A stretch of DNA of 64,000 nt from Diphasiastrum complanatum (GCA_029204225.1 CM055106.1:38342036-38406035), one strand, 5' to 3'; shown: positions 60,001 to 64,000, counted from the first letter of the stretch. Translations and numbers: made by a program. Notes: generated by a model from the letters alone, not told the origin.

Positions 60001-60807
60001 TGGCATCCAATGCTCAATAGCAGCTTCAGCAGGTATCAAATAGAGCTGTCAGTCAGGGTGGCCTAGCGGTCTAATACATCCTGCTTGTTAGTCCCAGAAA
60101 GAAACTCAATAGAAGTTGAACTTAGTACGATATCAACAAGAGATGTCACTGACATCACAGTCAGTTTGTATTTGAATTTGAAAGTAATACACGGCAGTAC
60201 CCGAGTTGCATTAAAGTGGTTATAGCGTCCTTGAAGAAACAGGCTCGAGTCCAGTTGCTGCTGAAAGGGCATTCCTAGGAGCTTCAGGCTCGGAAGGCTT
60301 GACCTTATATTTACATATTCCTGTAGATGTACTGAGCATGTATTTTGCATATTGATACTTGTGCAACTAAATATCGTTGCAAGAAAGCCTTAAATGCCAT
60401 TCATACAGAAGGACCACTTGAGAATAGAAATTAATCCAGTTGAAATAGATTCACAAATACTTGTTGCAGGTTGAACTGCATTATGCATTACTGTGTGATA
60501 GTTCTATAGACAAGGCCAGAAATTTTGTTGAAATCCGTTTTGTGGGATTCAAAACAACCACGCATATAGCTGCCATCAGTTATGAACGCCTCGCATCATT
60601 AAATTTGCTCATGTTAAGATGAGTGATACCAAAAGGAACAACTGCCATTATGCATTTAAAATCATCACTTAATTCTAAACAACAAAGCCTTTTGAAACTC
60701 ACAGAATAAACGCCAGACAAAGGAGCTGCCTCCAGCTCTTCATCCGAGTCACCAGACTCGGCTCCGAACAAAGTTTCCATCATCTCGTGCCGCTTTTCTT
60801 CAGCCAT
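15343..60807 (-). CDS. LEO1: LEO1/VIP4, PAF1 complex subunit (11 exons, complete)
   Basis: Family role: nuclear subunit of the RNA polymerase II-associated PAF1 complex. It supports elongation and co-transcriptional histone marks; in Arabidopsis (VIP4) it sustains FLC expression and delays flowering. Joined exons give 2073 nt and 690 residues. Order: N-terminal [13 protein letters not shown] block; long acidic Glu/Gly/Ser region (about 36-203); [29 protein letters not shown]; conserved LEO1 core (about 307-470) with [40 protein letters not shown] and [25 protein letters not shown] and [13 protein letters not shown]; coiled-coil-like charged stretch; second acidic region with a run of nine Glu; basic C-terminus ending in DSEGED. 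All junctions keep frame and all are phase 0 except exon 2/3. The start ATG has context AAAATGGCT. It is about 50 residues longer than Arabidopsis VIP4, mostly in acidic repeats. Introns: 901, 2435, 215, 13196, 16546, 1030, 5290, 283, 469 and 3027 bp. Confidence 0.95.
16556..16685. repeat. 65-bp tandem duplication
   Basis: Copies 16556-16620 and 16621-16685 share TGTTTTTAACTGGATCGTGT and ATTCTCAATTTAAGAATG, with only two or three differences, so the duplication looks recent. Each copy holds the palindrome-like TTCTCAATTTAAGAA. Confidence 0.9.
16692..16733. repeat. 21-bp perfect tandem duplication
   Basis: CCAAGCATTAGCTTTGGCAA plus one A occurs twice head to tail, six bases after the 65-bp repeat pair. 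Confidence 0.9.
17255..17397. repeat. 17-bp perfect inverted repeat, 109-bp loop
   Basis: TGCCAGCTCCTCATCCC at 17255-17271 is the exact reverse complement of GGGATGAGGAGCTGGCA at 17381-17397. It could be a MITE-like remnant or a hairpin in the intron transcript. No target duplication was identified. Confidence 0.8.
18520..18789 (-). CDS. LEO1: LEO1 exon 10
   Basis: Acceptor TTGTGCAG, donor GTATGG; 90 codons, phase 0. Begins [16 protein letters not shown] and continues into an acidic segment with SEYESD and a run of nine Glu followed by DD. This matches the acidic, Ser/Glu-rich C-terminal region of plant LEO1. Confidence 0.92.
19259..19372 (-). CDS. LEO1: LEO1 exon 9
   Basis: Acceptor AATGTAG, donor GTAAGA after CGG; 38 codons. 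Encodes [10 protein letters not shown], then [15 protein letters not shown] and INAKR. These heptad-like charged residues correspond to the E..AQ.ERRI.NAK block of VIP4. Confidence 0.92.
19656..19787 (-). CDS. LEO1: LEO1 exon 8
   Basis: Acceptor TGTTACAG, donor GTTTGA; 44 codons. Contains [10 protein letters not shown] and [13 protein letters not shown], the conserved block that follows the LEO1 core in plants. Confidence 0.93.
20041..20340. repeat. GA-rich purine tract
   Basis: About 300 bp of nearly pure purine on the plus strand with (GA)n runs and a G9 run. Open frames on either strand here are low-complexity shadows. On the LEO1 transcript it is a pyrimidine tract. Confidence 0.85.
20530..20760 (-). 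mobile_element. Ty3/gypsy pol scrap
   Basis: The minus strand reads [11 protein letters not shown]-like protease/RT-linker sequence. It then runs directly into [21 protein letters not shown], the gypsy RT block around the YVDD box, here with Asn-Asp in place of the first Asp pair. The bases between these blocks are deleted. It is a dead fragment. Confidence 0.7.
21385..23610 (-). mobile_element. Ty1/copia element body in LEO1 intron 7, decayed
   Basis: On the minus strand, 23603-23232 is gag ([25 protein letters not shown]). About 22950-22700 is a zinc-finger/linker area. About 22200-21640 is integrase in several frames, with the usual NRSP-type block. About 21600-21385 is RT ([11 protein letters not shown], then [10 protein letters not shown]), so the catalytic YVDD can still be read. 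Frames are broken throughout and no LTR pair was found. Confidence 0.75.
25078..25257 (-). CDS. LEO1: LEO1 exon 7 (core domain end)
   Basis: Acceptor TTCTACAG, donor GTATGT; 60 codons. Encodes [42 protein letters not shown] and [12 protein letters not shown]. This is the most conserved LEO1 signature block. Confidence 0.97.
25258..26287 (-). other. LEO1 intron 6, nothing recognised
   Basis: Donor GTGGTA, with an in-frame alternative GTAAAT three bases on that would add one Val. Acceptor TTCTACAG. No repeat or gene is seen inside. Confidence 0.7.
26288..26419 (-). CDS. LEO1: LEO1 exon 6 (core domain)
   Basis: Acceptor TGTTGGCAG; 44 codons. Encodes [42 protein letters not shown]. The WSDGS and LLIGNE motifs are hallmarks of LEO1. 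Confidence 0.97.
27640..28430 (+). mobile_element. Copia integrase fragment
   Basis: The plus strand reads RSDKGDEY, then [20 protein letters not shown] and [16 protein letters not shown]. This is the copia integrase C-terminal half, with a TAG and a frameshift inside. It stops where the gypsy RNase H begins (about 28435). Confidence 0.8.
28435..31200 (-). mobile_element. Ty3/gypsy element, gag to RNase H, truncated
   Basis: Minus strand. 31200-30862 is the gag N-terminus with a coiled-coil-like QQQIVNLQ stretch. 30601-30374 is a gag block ([15 protein letters not shown]). 30426-29992 holds the zinc knuckle [14 protein letters not shown]. 29881-29573 is a protease-like region ([15 protein letters not shown]). 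29573-28975 is RT with [20 protein letters not shown] and the catalytic [11 protein letters not shown]. 28840-28440 is RNase H ([25 protein letters not shown]). Integrase and both LTRs are absent. Several frameshifts are present, but the RT box is intact. Confidence 0.88.
31335..31450. mobile_element. Terminal remnant of a hAT-like element
   Basis: A TTCGAA/TTTCGAA-rich stretch ends in CGATGCAACATTA after a T run. The layout closely follows the right end of the 37737-42363 hAT element, which ends CGACACAACATTG. No left end or target duplication was found. Confidence 0.4.
31478..32086 (+). repeat. 5' LTR of the 31478-35189 copia
   Basis: Begins TGTAGAACAAC, ends TTTTTCCTACA. It contains eight TCGCGA palindromes. 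Where the 3' LTR carries a TATAAATA promoter segment, this copy has a different, shorter sequence without a TATA box. Confidence 0.9.
32202..32711 (+). CDS. Copia gag (UBN2-type), open
   Basis: An uninterrupted 169-codon frame begins [20 protein letters not shown]. It holds the gag landmarks [33 protein letters not shown] and LSYFLRALP. It ends at a TAG where the normal zinc knuckle and protease would follow. Downstream sequence jumps to RT, so the protein is a C-terminally truncated capsid. Confidence 0.85.
   Translation: MSSITNIQAKITTILDPEGSSYLIWKLKTSLLLKGEGLWQWVEPIEEKPEATPGKELREWSLKNDKGIAIIASSVHDNIMLDLTSISNAKDLWEKFQTKNKTRSRNQIMFLEDQLTYLQWDGKDLNTFVQKIKDLFISLQNSGAENTISKEKQLSYFLRALPNRLLSDL
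32962..33325. other. Foreign insert inside the copia RT frame
   Basis: Copia coding stops at [11 protein letters not shown] and resumes at [15 protein letters not shown] after about 365 bp. The insert has a TATAAATA at 33278-33285 in a context nearly the same as the 3' LTR promoter. On the minus strand, 33139-32993 is an open 48-codon frame rich in Gln, Lys and Met with heptad-like spacing ([20 protein letters not shown]). Confidence 0.6.
33325..34524 (+). CDS. Copia reverse transcriptase and RNase H, frameshifted
   Basis: About 33325-34080 encodes the RT C-terminal two thirds: [13 protein letters not shown], the catalytic [60 protein letters not shown]. Near 34030-34080 a frameshift separates it from RNase H ([55 protein letters not shown]), which ends with TGA at 34522-34524 just before the purine tract. 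Catalytic residues remain, but the frame break and upstream insert would prevent a normal polyprotein. Confidence 0.88.
34533..35189 (+). repeat. 3' LTR of the 31478-35189 copia
   Basis: 657 bp, begins TATAGAACAAC (TG changed to TA) and ends TTTTTCCTACA. TATA box TATAAATA at 34848-34855. It retains four TCGCGA sites. Several sites matching TCGCGA in the 5' LTR are TCACGA or otherwise mutated here. Confidence 0.92.
35195..35470. repeat. Intron repeat segment shared with 27290-27430
   Basis: Carries AAATATAATGCGTA, TAGTGGCTCTA, TTTTATGTTATGCATTTGTC and GGAAAGTCTTTCTAGC, all found in changed order at 27290-27430. A roughly 125-bp unit (CCTCATTCTAGAAATA..AGAACTATGT) also repeats at about 35294 and 35418. 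Confidence 0.6.
35464..35831 (+). repeat. Possible copia LTR with degenerate PBS
   Basis: TGGTATTAGAGCTGG at 35832 resembles the copia primer-binding site with one change and follows a ..CAACA end. A TGTTGTAACATT at 35464 could be the start. No coding follows (35850-36430 is unrecognised), so this is tentative. Confidence 0.35.
36580..37500 (-). mobile_element. Copia integrase fragment with internal tandem duplication
   Basis: The minus strand in several frames reads an integrase start around 37420-37310 ([17 protein letters not shown]-like). It then reads [46 protein letters not shown] and [20 protein letters not shown]. Stops are frequent. A perfect 118-bp duplication lies inside (37072-37307). 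Confidence 0.75.
37072..37307. repeat. 118-bp perfect tandem duplication
   Basis: 37072-37189 and 37190-37307 appear identical base for base (start GATTCTCTACCTCAGC, end AGTGCTTGTTT). 118 is not a multiple of three, so the integrase frame is broken. The identity indicates a recent event. Confidence 0.95.
37960..41544 (-). pseudogene. hAT transposase gene (BED, DUF659, C-terminal dimerisation), damaged
   Basis: Exons in order. 41544-41290 is a BED zinc finger: [12 protein letters not shown], then [11 protein letters not shown] and H..H-type ligands (KAHLLRLRG). About 40990-40620 is the N-terminal region. About 40330-40138 is the DUF659 start ([24 protein letters not shown]), with acceptor AACTAG and donor GTATCG. 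About 39978-39725 has [16 protein letters not shown] and [14 protein letters not shown]. 39510-39300 and 39192-38980 are middle regions ([11 protein letters not shown]). About 38820-38510 is the hAT dimerisation block with [19 protein letters not shown] and [16 protein letters not shown]. Then come [17 protein letters not shown] and an acidic tail. Stops in the readings near 40707 and 39430 suggest inactivation, unless intron edges are misplaced. Confidence 0.8.
41570..42200. repeat. CA-rich and CT-rich microsatellites
   Basis: CT/CCCT-rich sequence, (CA)n runs at about 41660-41900, then CT runs at 42115-42182, inside the hAT element upstream of its transposase. Overlapping open frames are low complexity. 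Confidence 0.85.
42966..43142 (-). CDS. LEO1: LEO1 exon 5 (core domain start)
   Basis: Acceptor TGGATGCAG, donor GTAAGT; 59 codons. Encodes [44 protein letters not shown]. This is the start of the conserved LEO1 domain, a small coding island between 13-kb and 16-kb introns. Confidence 0.97.
43190..43760 (+). mobile_element. Decayed LINE fragment
   Basis: The plus strand reads [13 protein letters not shown], like the WYD.EC..L block between endonuclease and RT in LINEs. Later, in another frame near 43690, it reads a CFVDFKK-like RT block. Most of the sequence between is unrecognisable. Confidence 0.4.
44202..44259. repeat. (CT)29 microsatellite
   Basis: 58 bp of uninterrupted CT dinucleotides just upstream of the LINE fragment. 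Confidence 0.97.
44260..45286 (+). mobile_element. LINE ORF2 fragment, RT N-terminal half
   Basis: Open frame 44434-45291 with upstream coding in other frames ([15 protein letters not shown]). RT landmarks: [68 protein letters not shown] and [18 protein letters not shown]. It is cut within RT before the YADD box by the gypsy LTR beginning at 45287. It shares its type with the LINE pieces at 49691, 53466 and probably 54560. Confidence 0.88.
45287..45644 (-). repeat. 3' LTR of the gypsy element
   Basis: On the minus strand it begins TGTTACGAGCACG and ends AACTATTACA (TG..CA, 358 bp). The preceding purine tract AAGGGGGAGGGAG lies at 45645-45657. Confidence 0.85.
45287..49690 (-). mobile_element. 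Ty3/gypsy chromovirus, 5' truncated, one LTR
   Basis: Minus strand. About 49690-49385 is a gag part ([31 protein letters not shown]). 49171 holds a zinc knuckle ([15 protein letters not shown]). 49000-48700 is protease-like ([15 protein letters not shown]). 48500-47701 is RT ([20 protein letters not shown], then a [11 protein letters not shown] block). 47656-47240 is RNase H ([14 protein letters not shown]). 47050-46586 is the HHCC finger and integrase ([10 protein letters not shown]). 46403-46149 is integrase C-terminal. 46060-45656 contains the chromodomain ([17 protein letters not shown]). The purine tract and one LTR (45644-45287) follow. Before the catalytic Asp pair about nine residues are missing ([13 protein letters not shown]). 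The 5' LTR is lost at the junction with the LINE. Confidence 0.92.
49691..51300 (+). mobile_element. LINE ORF2 fragment with RT catalytic box
   Basis: Begins mid-protein ([20 protein letters not shown]). 49807-50427 carries RT blocks [52 protein letters not shown] and CFIDF. A 77-bp tandem duplication follows and shifts the frame. At about 50760-51240 it resumes with [17 protein letters not shown] (catalytic YADD), [16 protein letters not shown] and [10 protein letters not shown]. Related to the LINE at 44260 but starts further upstream in the protein, so it is a separate copy. No poly(A) tail is seen before the copia junction near 51300-51320. Confidence 0.88.
50385..50538 (+). repeat. 77-bp tandem duplication inside LINE RT
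   Basis: GCACCG.CGAGAGCGAGTTT starts at 50385 and again at 50462. Both copies hold the TTGACTTCTAGAAAGCCTTC block (FVDF.KAFD motif). A few substitutions separate the copies. 77 is not divisible by three. Confidence 0.9.
51387..52151 (+). CDS. Copia integrase, open frame
   Basis: 254 codons without a stop, from the HHCC-finger end ([10 protein letters not shown]) through the catalytic core ([23 protein letters not shown]) to the C-terminal [14 protein letters not shown] block. It is the best preserved retrotransposon domain in the window. No upstream gag or protease remains and the frame breaks just after 52151. Confidence 0.88.
   Translation: MVIGLPNIVSSEKICEGCVMGKHHRMQFPKDGAYRAKEILELVHTDLCGPMQTESIGRASYFMVFVDDFSRKEWIYLFKYKSQAFKFFTQFKSLVEKQTGKQIKILRSDKGGEFISTEFQEFCKEHGIKKQFASTDTPQHNGVAERKNMSIVESAQSMLQGKNLKNHLWGEAVSTAVYLLNRSPTKAVLNRTPEGAFTGIKPKVDHLRVVGCIAYAHIPKDKRRKLDSKAVNCLFLGYDEQEKAYRLIILLVRR
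52867..53130 (+). repeat. Copia 3' LTR
   Basis: Begins TGTTAGGAATTAATGG after the purine tract, ends AGATTCTATCA (264 bp). It has an internal 22-bp direct repeat around 52930-52972 (CTATTTTTAGTATAGGTAC twice). Confidence 0.8.
53131..53465. other. Unrecognised intron sequence
   Basis: About 335 bp between the copia LTR and a LINE scrap. It has repeated CATGCA motifs but no identifiable coding. Confidence 0.4.
53466..53585 (+). mobile_element. LINE scrap matching 51105-51230
   Basis: CCCGAGTAAGTGTC, CATGGTGC and GGGCCAGTATCTCA correspond in order to the LINE sequence at 51105-51230. It ends abruptly where the inverted-repeat element starts. Confidence 0.7.
53586..54540. mobile_element. Inverted-repeat element with microsatellite core (hAT-like, non-autonomous?)
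   Basis: Left end CGACCCCTGGATGC and right end GCATCCAGGGTCCG are imperfect inverted repeats. Both ends have further GGACGC/GCGTCC motifs and adjoining T/A tracts. The interior is mostly (GA)n, (GT)n and mixtures (53745-54090) plus a G11 run at 54378-54391. The plan (subterminal short motifs, T tract, GA/CA microsatellite) resembles the right side of the hAT element at 37737-42363. No coding and no clear target duplication. Confidence 0.55.
54560..55073 (+). mobile_element. LINE endonuclease fragment
   Basis: In shifting frames the plus strand reads [19 protein letters not shown] (LINE/APE endonuclease, GDFNA-type block with His for Asp). Then come [13 protein letters not shown] and [20 protein letters not shown], matching the C-terminal endonuclease blocks (DY/DH...S). 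It is cut at 55074 by a copia LTR. A 20-bp direct repeat, TTTCACAGTCTCTCCTA, occurs at 55010 and 55041. Confidence 0.65.
55074..55424 (+). repeat. Copia 5' LTR
   Basis: 351 bp, TGTTAGAAATTAATG to AAATTTTGACA, immediately followed by the PBS. The leader after it carries (GA)n at 55443-55459. Confidence 0.85.
55074..56150 (+). mobile_element. Copia 5' end: LTR, leader, gag start
   Basis: LTR 55074-55424, PBS from 55425 (TGGTATCAGAGCAGG), then a leader of about 600 bp. At 56049 ATGGCAGGGTTGAGTG starts a gag with [20 protein letters not shown], the conserved copia gag N-terminus. Stops follow and recognisable sequence ends near 56150. The rest of the element is missing. The LTR resembles that at 52867 at its ends (TGTTAG.AATTAATG) but is otherwise different. 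Confidence 0.82.
56339..56527 (-). CDS. LEO1: LEO1 exon 4
   Basis: Acceptor TTATGCAG; 63 codons, phase 0. Encodes [44 protein letters not shown] and SEK. The VGPPL..PL.PPP block immediately precedes the core domain in plant LEO1. It ends at a GC donor. Confidence 0.94.
56743..56866 (-). CDS. LEO1: LEO1 exon 3
   Basis: Acceptor AATGATTAG, donor GTAAGA. The first base completes a Ser codon begun in exon 2; 41 further codons. Contains the conserved [13 protein letters not shown] motif (VFG.SDDE in VIP4). Confidence 0.93.
56867..59301 (-). other. LEO1 intron 2
   Basis: Donor GTTTTT (weak), acceptor GATTAG. GGTATTAGAGCGC on the minus strand near 58548-58560 resembles a copia PBS, but no LTR or gag was confirmed beside it. 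Otherwise nothing recognised. Confidence 0.6.
59302..59801 (-). CDS. LEO1: LEO1 exon 2 (acidic low-complexity region)
   Basis: Acceptor CAATGGCAG, donor GTTTTT; 166 codons plus two bases. Almost wholly Glu, Gly, Ser, Asp and Ala, with imperfect GGE(A/G)S(D/V/Y).GGE units and [13 protein letters not shown] units. Acidic, disordered N-terminal regions are typical of LEO1. The length and repeat number here look expanded. The weak donor fits the phase-2 junction with exon 3. Confidence 0.9.
59802..60702 (-). other. LEO1 intron 1, nothing recognised
   Basis: Donor GTGAGT, acceptor CAATGGCAG. No element or gene seen. Confidence 0.8.
60703..60807 (-). CDS. LEO1: LEO1 exon 1 (start)
   Basis: ATG at 60807-60805 in context AAAATGGCT; 35 codons, ends GGCGTTTATTCT before GTGAGT. 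Encodes [15 protein letters not shown], then DSDEELEAA. The KR..MM..LFG pattern is the conserved plant LEO1 N-terminus, which fixes this start. Confidence 0.95.
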
Positions 60808-60872
60808 TTTGCCTCCAACCTCTCAGCAGGGCTTACTAAAACGCTGATTGCTCAATCCCTACAATGAAACTG

Positions 60873-60882
60873 AAACCCTAAA
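60873..60882. promoter_or_regulatory. Telo-box-like motif in LEO1 5' region
   Basis: AAACCCTAAA, 66 bp upstream of the LEO1 ATG. Telo-boxes (AAACCCTAA) are common near plant housekeeping gene starts. Function here is inferred only. Confidence 0.35.
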
Positions 60883-61004
60883 CACAGAGCCAATATTCAT
60901 CTATCAGAAAACCTACGATCCTGACCCTATGACAGCGCCCTGCCTGCTCTCTTCGACTATCTGATTATCACAAATGTATTGTACTGCGGATGAAGCGATC
61001 AGGC

Positions 61005-61053
61005 GCCACCGCCACCGCCACCGCCACCGCCATCGCCATCGCCATCGCCATCG
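61005..61053. repeat. Hexamer repeat (GCCACC/GCCATC)n
   Basis: About eight 6-bp units, four GCCACC followed by four GCCATC variants, about 200 bp upstream of the LEO1 start codon. Probably promoter or 5' UTR. Confidence 0.9.
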
Positions 61054-61140
61054 TCAGGCGAGAGATAAGACGAGAGCTTTTGTTCATTGACGATATACGG
61101 AAGTGATGGGGCTTAATGGCCGGACCACTTGGATTTCGTG

Positions 61141-61148
61141 CACGTGGC
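61141..61148. promoter_or_regulatory. G-box/ABRE-like CACGTGGC
   Basis: CACGTGGC about 335 bp upstream of the LEO1 ATG. It matches the bZIP/bHLH G-box core, but a single short match is weak evidence. Confidence 0.25.
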
Positions 61149-61439
61149 AGAGTTGCCATTTGGTACATCTTTCAATGGTTAATCCCAAAACGTGTCAAAA
61201 TCAGATCCAACGGTGGCGGACTTTGAACCAGTTATCAGGGTACGGAAGGAGGGGCCATGCCAAAAGGGTGGAAGCCCCGCTTCTCGCTGTGGAAGCGCTT
61301 ACGCTGAATCTTGCTTTGTCTGTTGTGATGATTTCTTACGTGTACTTTAGCCCTCAATAAGCAACCTCAAAGCTAGAGATGTAATTTTTTTAAGTAATTT
61401 AGGTCTTTGTTGAGTCTAACGTCGCCACCAATGTTACGC

Positions 61440-61890
61440 GGGTATCAAAATTTGTGATACCACCCTCGAGTTTTCTTAAAAAATGATACCAATTAATAAT
61501 ATAAGCATATACGAGTTGTAGACTAGTATAAATAGGACTGGTATCATTATGTTGTTCAACCTGCAACAACCGCTTGTGATACCAGCCAATTATCAACTCG
61601 GGTATGAACATGTACGAATTGCTAAATATACTCTTTTTAAAAGGTAATGTCACAATTTGAGATATAAAAAAATTTAAATATCAAAAAAATTACTAAAAAT
61701 AATATTACCTTTGATACAAGAGCAAAAATCCACAAAATCTCCCAAACTCGAGTATCATTATGAATAGTAAGATAGTTAATACTGGGGATCCAGTTCTAGA
61801 CCCTGGTATTACAAAATCATATACCAATCGAGTAGGTTTTGTGATATCATGTTAATACTCATTATTGATACCAGCCGAGGCCCGAGACCT
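61440..61890. repeat. Cluster of GATACC/GGTATC motifs
   Basis: TGATACC, GATACCAG, GGTATCA and close variants (GTATCATT, GGTATTA) recur about ten times in both orientations over 450 bp, often near ACTCGAG or ACTCGGG. Not a regular tandem array. The origin is unknown. Confidence 0.5.
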
Positions 61891-62889
61891 TGTATACCCG
61901 TCCAACACTAGTAATAAGCACAAATACGACCAATAACCATTATCGCATGTAATTGGAGTGTCATTACTGCGTGTTGCTATAAGTTACAGTCCTTGTATGC
62001 TTATGTACGGTTCTCAACCTAGATCTCATGTTAATGTGGAGATGTAAGATCCAGAAGGTTGTCGATTTCTTGCATGATATGCAAAAAATGTTGCAAGTGG
62101 CTAAGGATAATATCCAGTGCTCGAGATTATTGGTTATGCAACGTCATACTAGACAGGACCCGTAAAGTATTAGTAACCTTGTGAGGCCCAGATACATTAT
62201 TTGGAGTTAGTACATGGTTTAAGACAGTCAATGCATGTGTAGAGTATCAATAGCAATGGAATTTTTTAATAGAGAGGTTTAGGCCTTGCATGACTACATG
62301 CACAAGGTGGTCTTGGGTCCATATATCCATTAGAAATTTGCCCTATTCTATCATTTATTTTGGTGTTTCATCGTTAGGTTCTCTCATCTCTTGCTTCCTA
62401 TTCCTTGGCTTGGGGATGAAGCTTATGGAGATTGATCGGTTGCTTCTACTTGGTTCTACTTGGTTGGGTGGTTTCTCCACAGTGTATTTTCTTGTGTTTT
62501 TTCCTGTAAGCAGGATCTTGAGAAGCTTTCCCTTACAAGCACCTAGCTGGAGAACAAAATTGCACTTCAGGCCAATTCAATTAGAACTGAAAAAATTCAA
62601 ATAATGACTCATTGAATCTGTCAAAGTGCACTACACATTGTAACTAACAATGTCTTCATGATCAATGGTAAACAAACTTATCTTGCGCTATTCGCTATAC
62701 ACACAAACATAATGATTCATATATGCTAGAAACCAAATACACTTTCAAAATAGACAATCGCAATATTGGAAAGAATTGATAGAAGACAAAAGCATGTTTT
62801 TAACATATCTGAAATCAATAGTACATAAATAGGAATAAAGAATGATCAGATGATCTTGCTACTCTTGTTTGCTCTTGTATTTTTTCTTA
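61891..62889. other. Unrecognised intergenic DNA
   Basis: The open frame 62290-62604 (Leu/Phe-rich) has no recognised homology or conserved motif. Nothing else identified. Confidence 0.4.
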
Positions 62890-63340
62890 TACTGATTTTA
62901 GTCTCACGTGGCTATCTACTATAGTTGTATACAGATTTCTAAGAATCCAGTGTTTCATGCTCGTCGAAACTCATTACCACTTGTGAATTCTAAAGAAGTG
63001 GAATTGGTTTATTGCTCCACCAATGAGCAAGTTGCTAACGTATTGACAAAACCTCTTGAAAAAGAAAAATTTGAATACTTTCGAACCTTGATGAATGTTT
63101 GGGAAAATAAACTAATCATTAAGGGGGAGTATTGGAATATGTCATATATTGTTTATTTGGTACATACTAGGTTACTAGCTTAATAGTGGTCAAAACCCTA
63201 ATCTGGTGACCTAACCCTAAAGTTGGTTATCATCAATTTTGTATACCTTTTCATTCTTTGTTCTTTATTATCATAATGAGGAAAGTAGAGGTTGTAACGG
63301 CAATGCTCTTTCTTGTGCATTCTCAGTGTCTGATTATGTT
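62890..63340 (+). mobile_element. Copia 3' end with purine tract and LTR start
   Basis: The plus strand reads KEVELVYCSTNEQVANVLTK, then PLEKEKFEYFRTLMNV, the copia polyprotein tail. AAGGGGGAG at 63121-63129 is the polypurine tract. An LTR starting TATTGGAATATG (expected TG mutated to TA) follows from 63130. Upstream RNase H is deleted down to a scrap of HA.TKHI (FHARRNSLPLV). The LTR end is uncertain. Confidence 0.75.
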
Positions 63341-63975
63341 GTAATTGATGGCAGTAGGTGATAAGATCCTAGTTGCATTAATCCACTTTTTGTAATACCC
63401 TCTTCAACTAGTTTTGGCATAGTTTTGACAATAGAACTTTGGTCCAACTTTAGAATGATCTCCATCCTAAGTATAGATCTCCTTTCTAAGGTTCTAAAGT
63501 ATCTTTCATAATTGATATAGAGAATAGTGTCCAAATTGGATGCTTCACTATTTCTTGCATCAATTTTACACATCAAGATATAACTAGAACATGAAGAACC
63601 AAATAGAATGTGAATGAAATGATTCCTCCATGTTTCAAACTTTGAACTCTCTGGAAAATTATAGCAACCAAACAATAAATGTGAGTGATGACCATTTGCT
63701 TGCTCATCTCCTCCAACTTTGTCCTTTCTTGATATGTCTCCACCATAAAACTCCATGAATGAGCCTCCATCTCCATCTTGCCACAAGATATCATCAACAC
63801 TTGATGACTTGGCCATGAATGAGTGACATGATGAACCTTCAATAGCTTCATTTCCATCAGCAAAACTAGCCAAGAATGCTAGTACAACTCCAACAATAAG
63901 ATATTGCAAGACAATGTGGCTAGTTTCTCCATATCTTGACAATTTGCACACATCCACATGAAATAGCTCAAACAC
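63334..63975 (-). CDS. Unrecognised reading frame (213 codons)
   Basis: Open minus-strand frame close to the right window edge. I do not recognise a family. It has a hydrophobic stretch (IVLQYLIVGVVLAFLASFA, residues about 21-39) that could be a signal or membrane segment. It then has an Asp/Gly-rich part (VDDILWQDGDGGSFMEFYGG) and two Cys-containing segments. It overlaps the copia LTR area at its 3' end. Length alone is mildly unusual in AT-rich DNA. It may be a mobile-element remnant or chance, and it could extend upstream beyond the window. Confidence 0.25.
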   Translation of the reverse strand: MFELFHVDVCKLSRYGETSHIVLQYLIVGVVLAFLASFADGNEAIEGSSCHSFMAKSSSVDDILWQDGDGGSFMEFYGGDISRKDKVGGDEQANGHHSHLLFGCYNFPESSKFETWRNHFIHILFGSSCSSYILMCKIDARNSEASNLDTILYINYERYFRTLERRSILRMEIILKLDQSSIVKTMPKLVEEGITKSGLMQLGSYHLLPSITT

Positions 63976-64000
63976 AAGATATAAGAAGTAAAGTAAACTT

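Noticed and set aside
1-64000. CRISPR array, bacterial operon, integrated organelle DNA, tRNA or rRNA genes
   Set aside because: No regularly spaced repeats, prokaryotic gene order, organelle genes or cloverleaf/rRNA signatures were seen; introns and plant retroelements show a nuclear plant locus.

Overview
The window looks like nuclear DNA of a land plant with a large, repeat-rich genome. Two conserved plant genes lie on the minus strand, with canonical and some non-canonical spliceosomal introns. They sit among decayed Ty1/copia and Ty3/gypsy LTR retrotransposons, LINEs and a hAT DNA transposon. One gene has introns of 13.2 and 16.5 kb filled with nested elements. That gene architecture and the AT-rich, old, heavily mutated repeat content suggest a gymnosperm-like (or fern/lycophyte-like) genome. 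This is an inference and the species cannot be told from the sequence.

Main result: 11 separate short reading frames between 15343 and 60807 on the minus strand join, in phase and at recognisable splice sites, into one complete 690-residue protein. It is LEO1 (VIP4 in Arabidopsis), a subunit of the PAF1 transcription-elongation complex. The gene covers 45.5 kb for 2073 coding bases, so about 70 percent of the window is this one gene. Coding exons in transcription order: 60807-60703, 59801-59302, 56866-56743, 56527-56339, 43142-42966, 26419-26288, 25257-25078, 19787-19656, 19372-19259, 18789-18520, 15492-15343. Intron 4 (13.2 kb) begins with a GC donor.

Layout from the left. 1-1060: a truncated copia end and a LINE remnant. 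1386-1989: the first two exons of a YRDC/Sua5-type threonylcarbamoyl-AMP synthase gene (minus strand; its 3' part lies to the left of the window). 2000-4315: unrecognised intergenic DNA with a telomere-like patch. 4316-8900: two copia remnants meeting head-on. 8900-15342: AT-rich intergenic DNA. 15343-60807: LEO1. Intron 7 holds a gypsy scrap and a copia remnant. Intron 5 holds a copia scrap, a gypsy body, a copia element with both LTRs and a 5-bp target duplication, another copia scrap, and a 4.6-kb hAT element with an 8-bp target duplication and transposase exons. Intron 4 holds LINE pieces, a chromodomain gypsy, a copia 3' half, an inverted-repeat element rich in microsatellites, and a copia 5' piece. 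60808-64000: LEO1 5' flank with a telo-box and G-box-like motif, a cluster of GATACC motifs, a copia 3' end and an unrecognised reading frame.

The two host genes are unrelated in function: tRNA t6A modification (YRDC) and RNA polymerase II elongation and chromatin (LEO1). Nothing points to operon-like or pathway clustering. I found no tRNA, rRNA, CRISPR or prokaryotic features. No clearly new biological system is visible. The most unusual material is the LEO1 gene architecture and several structural oddities inside the mobile elements.
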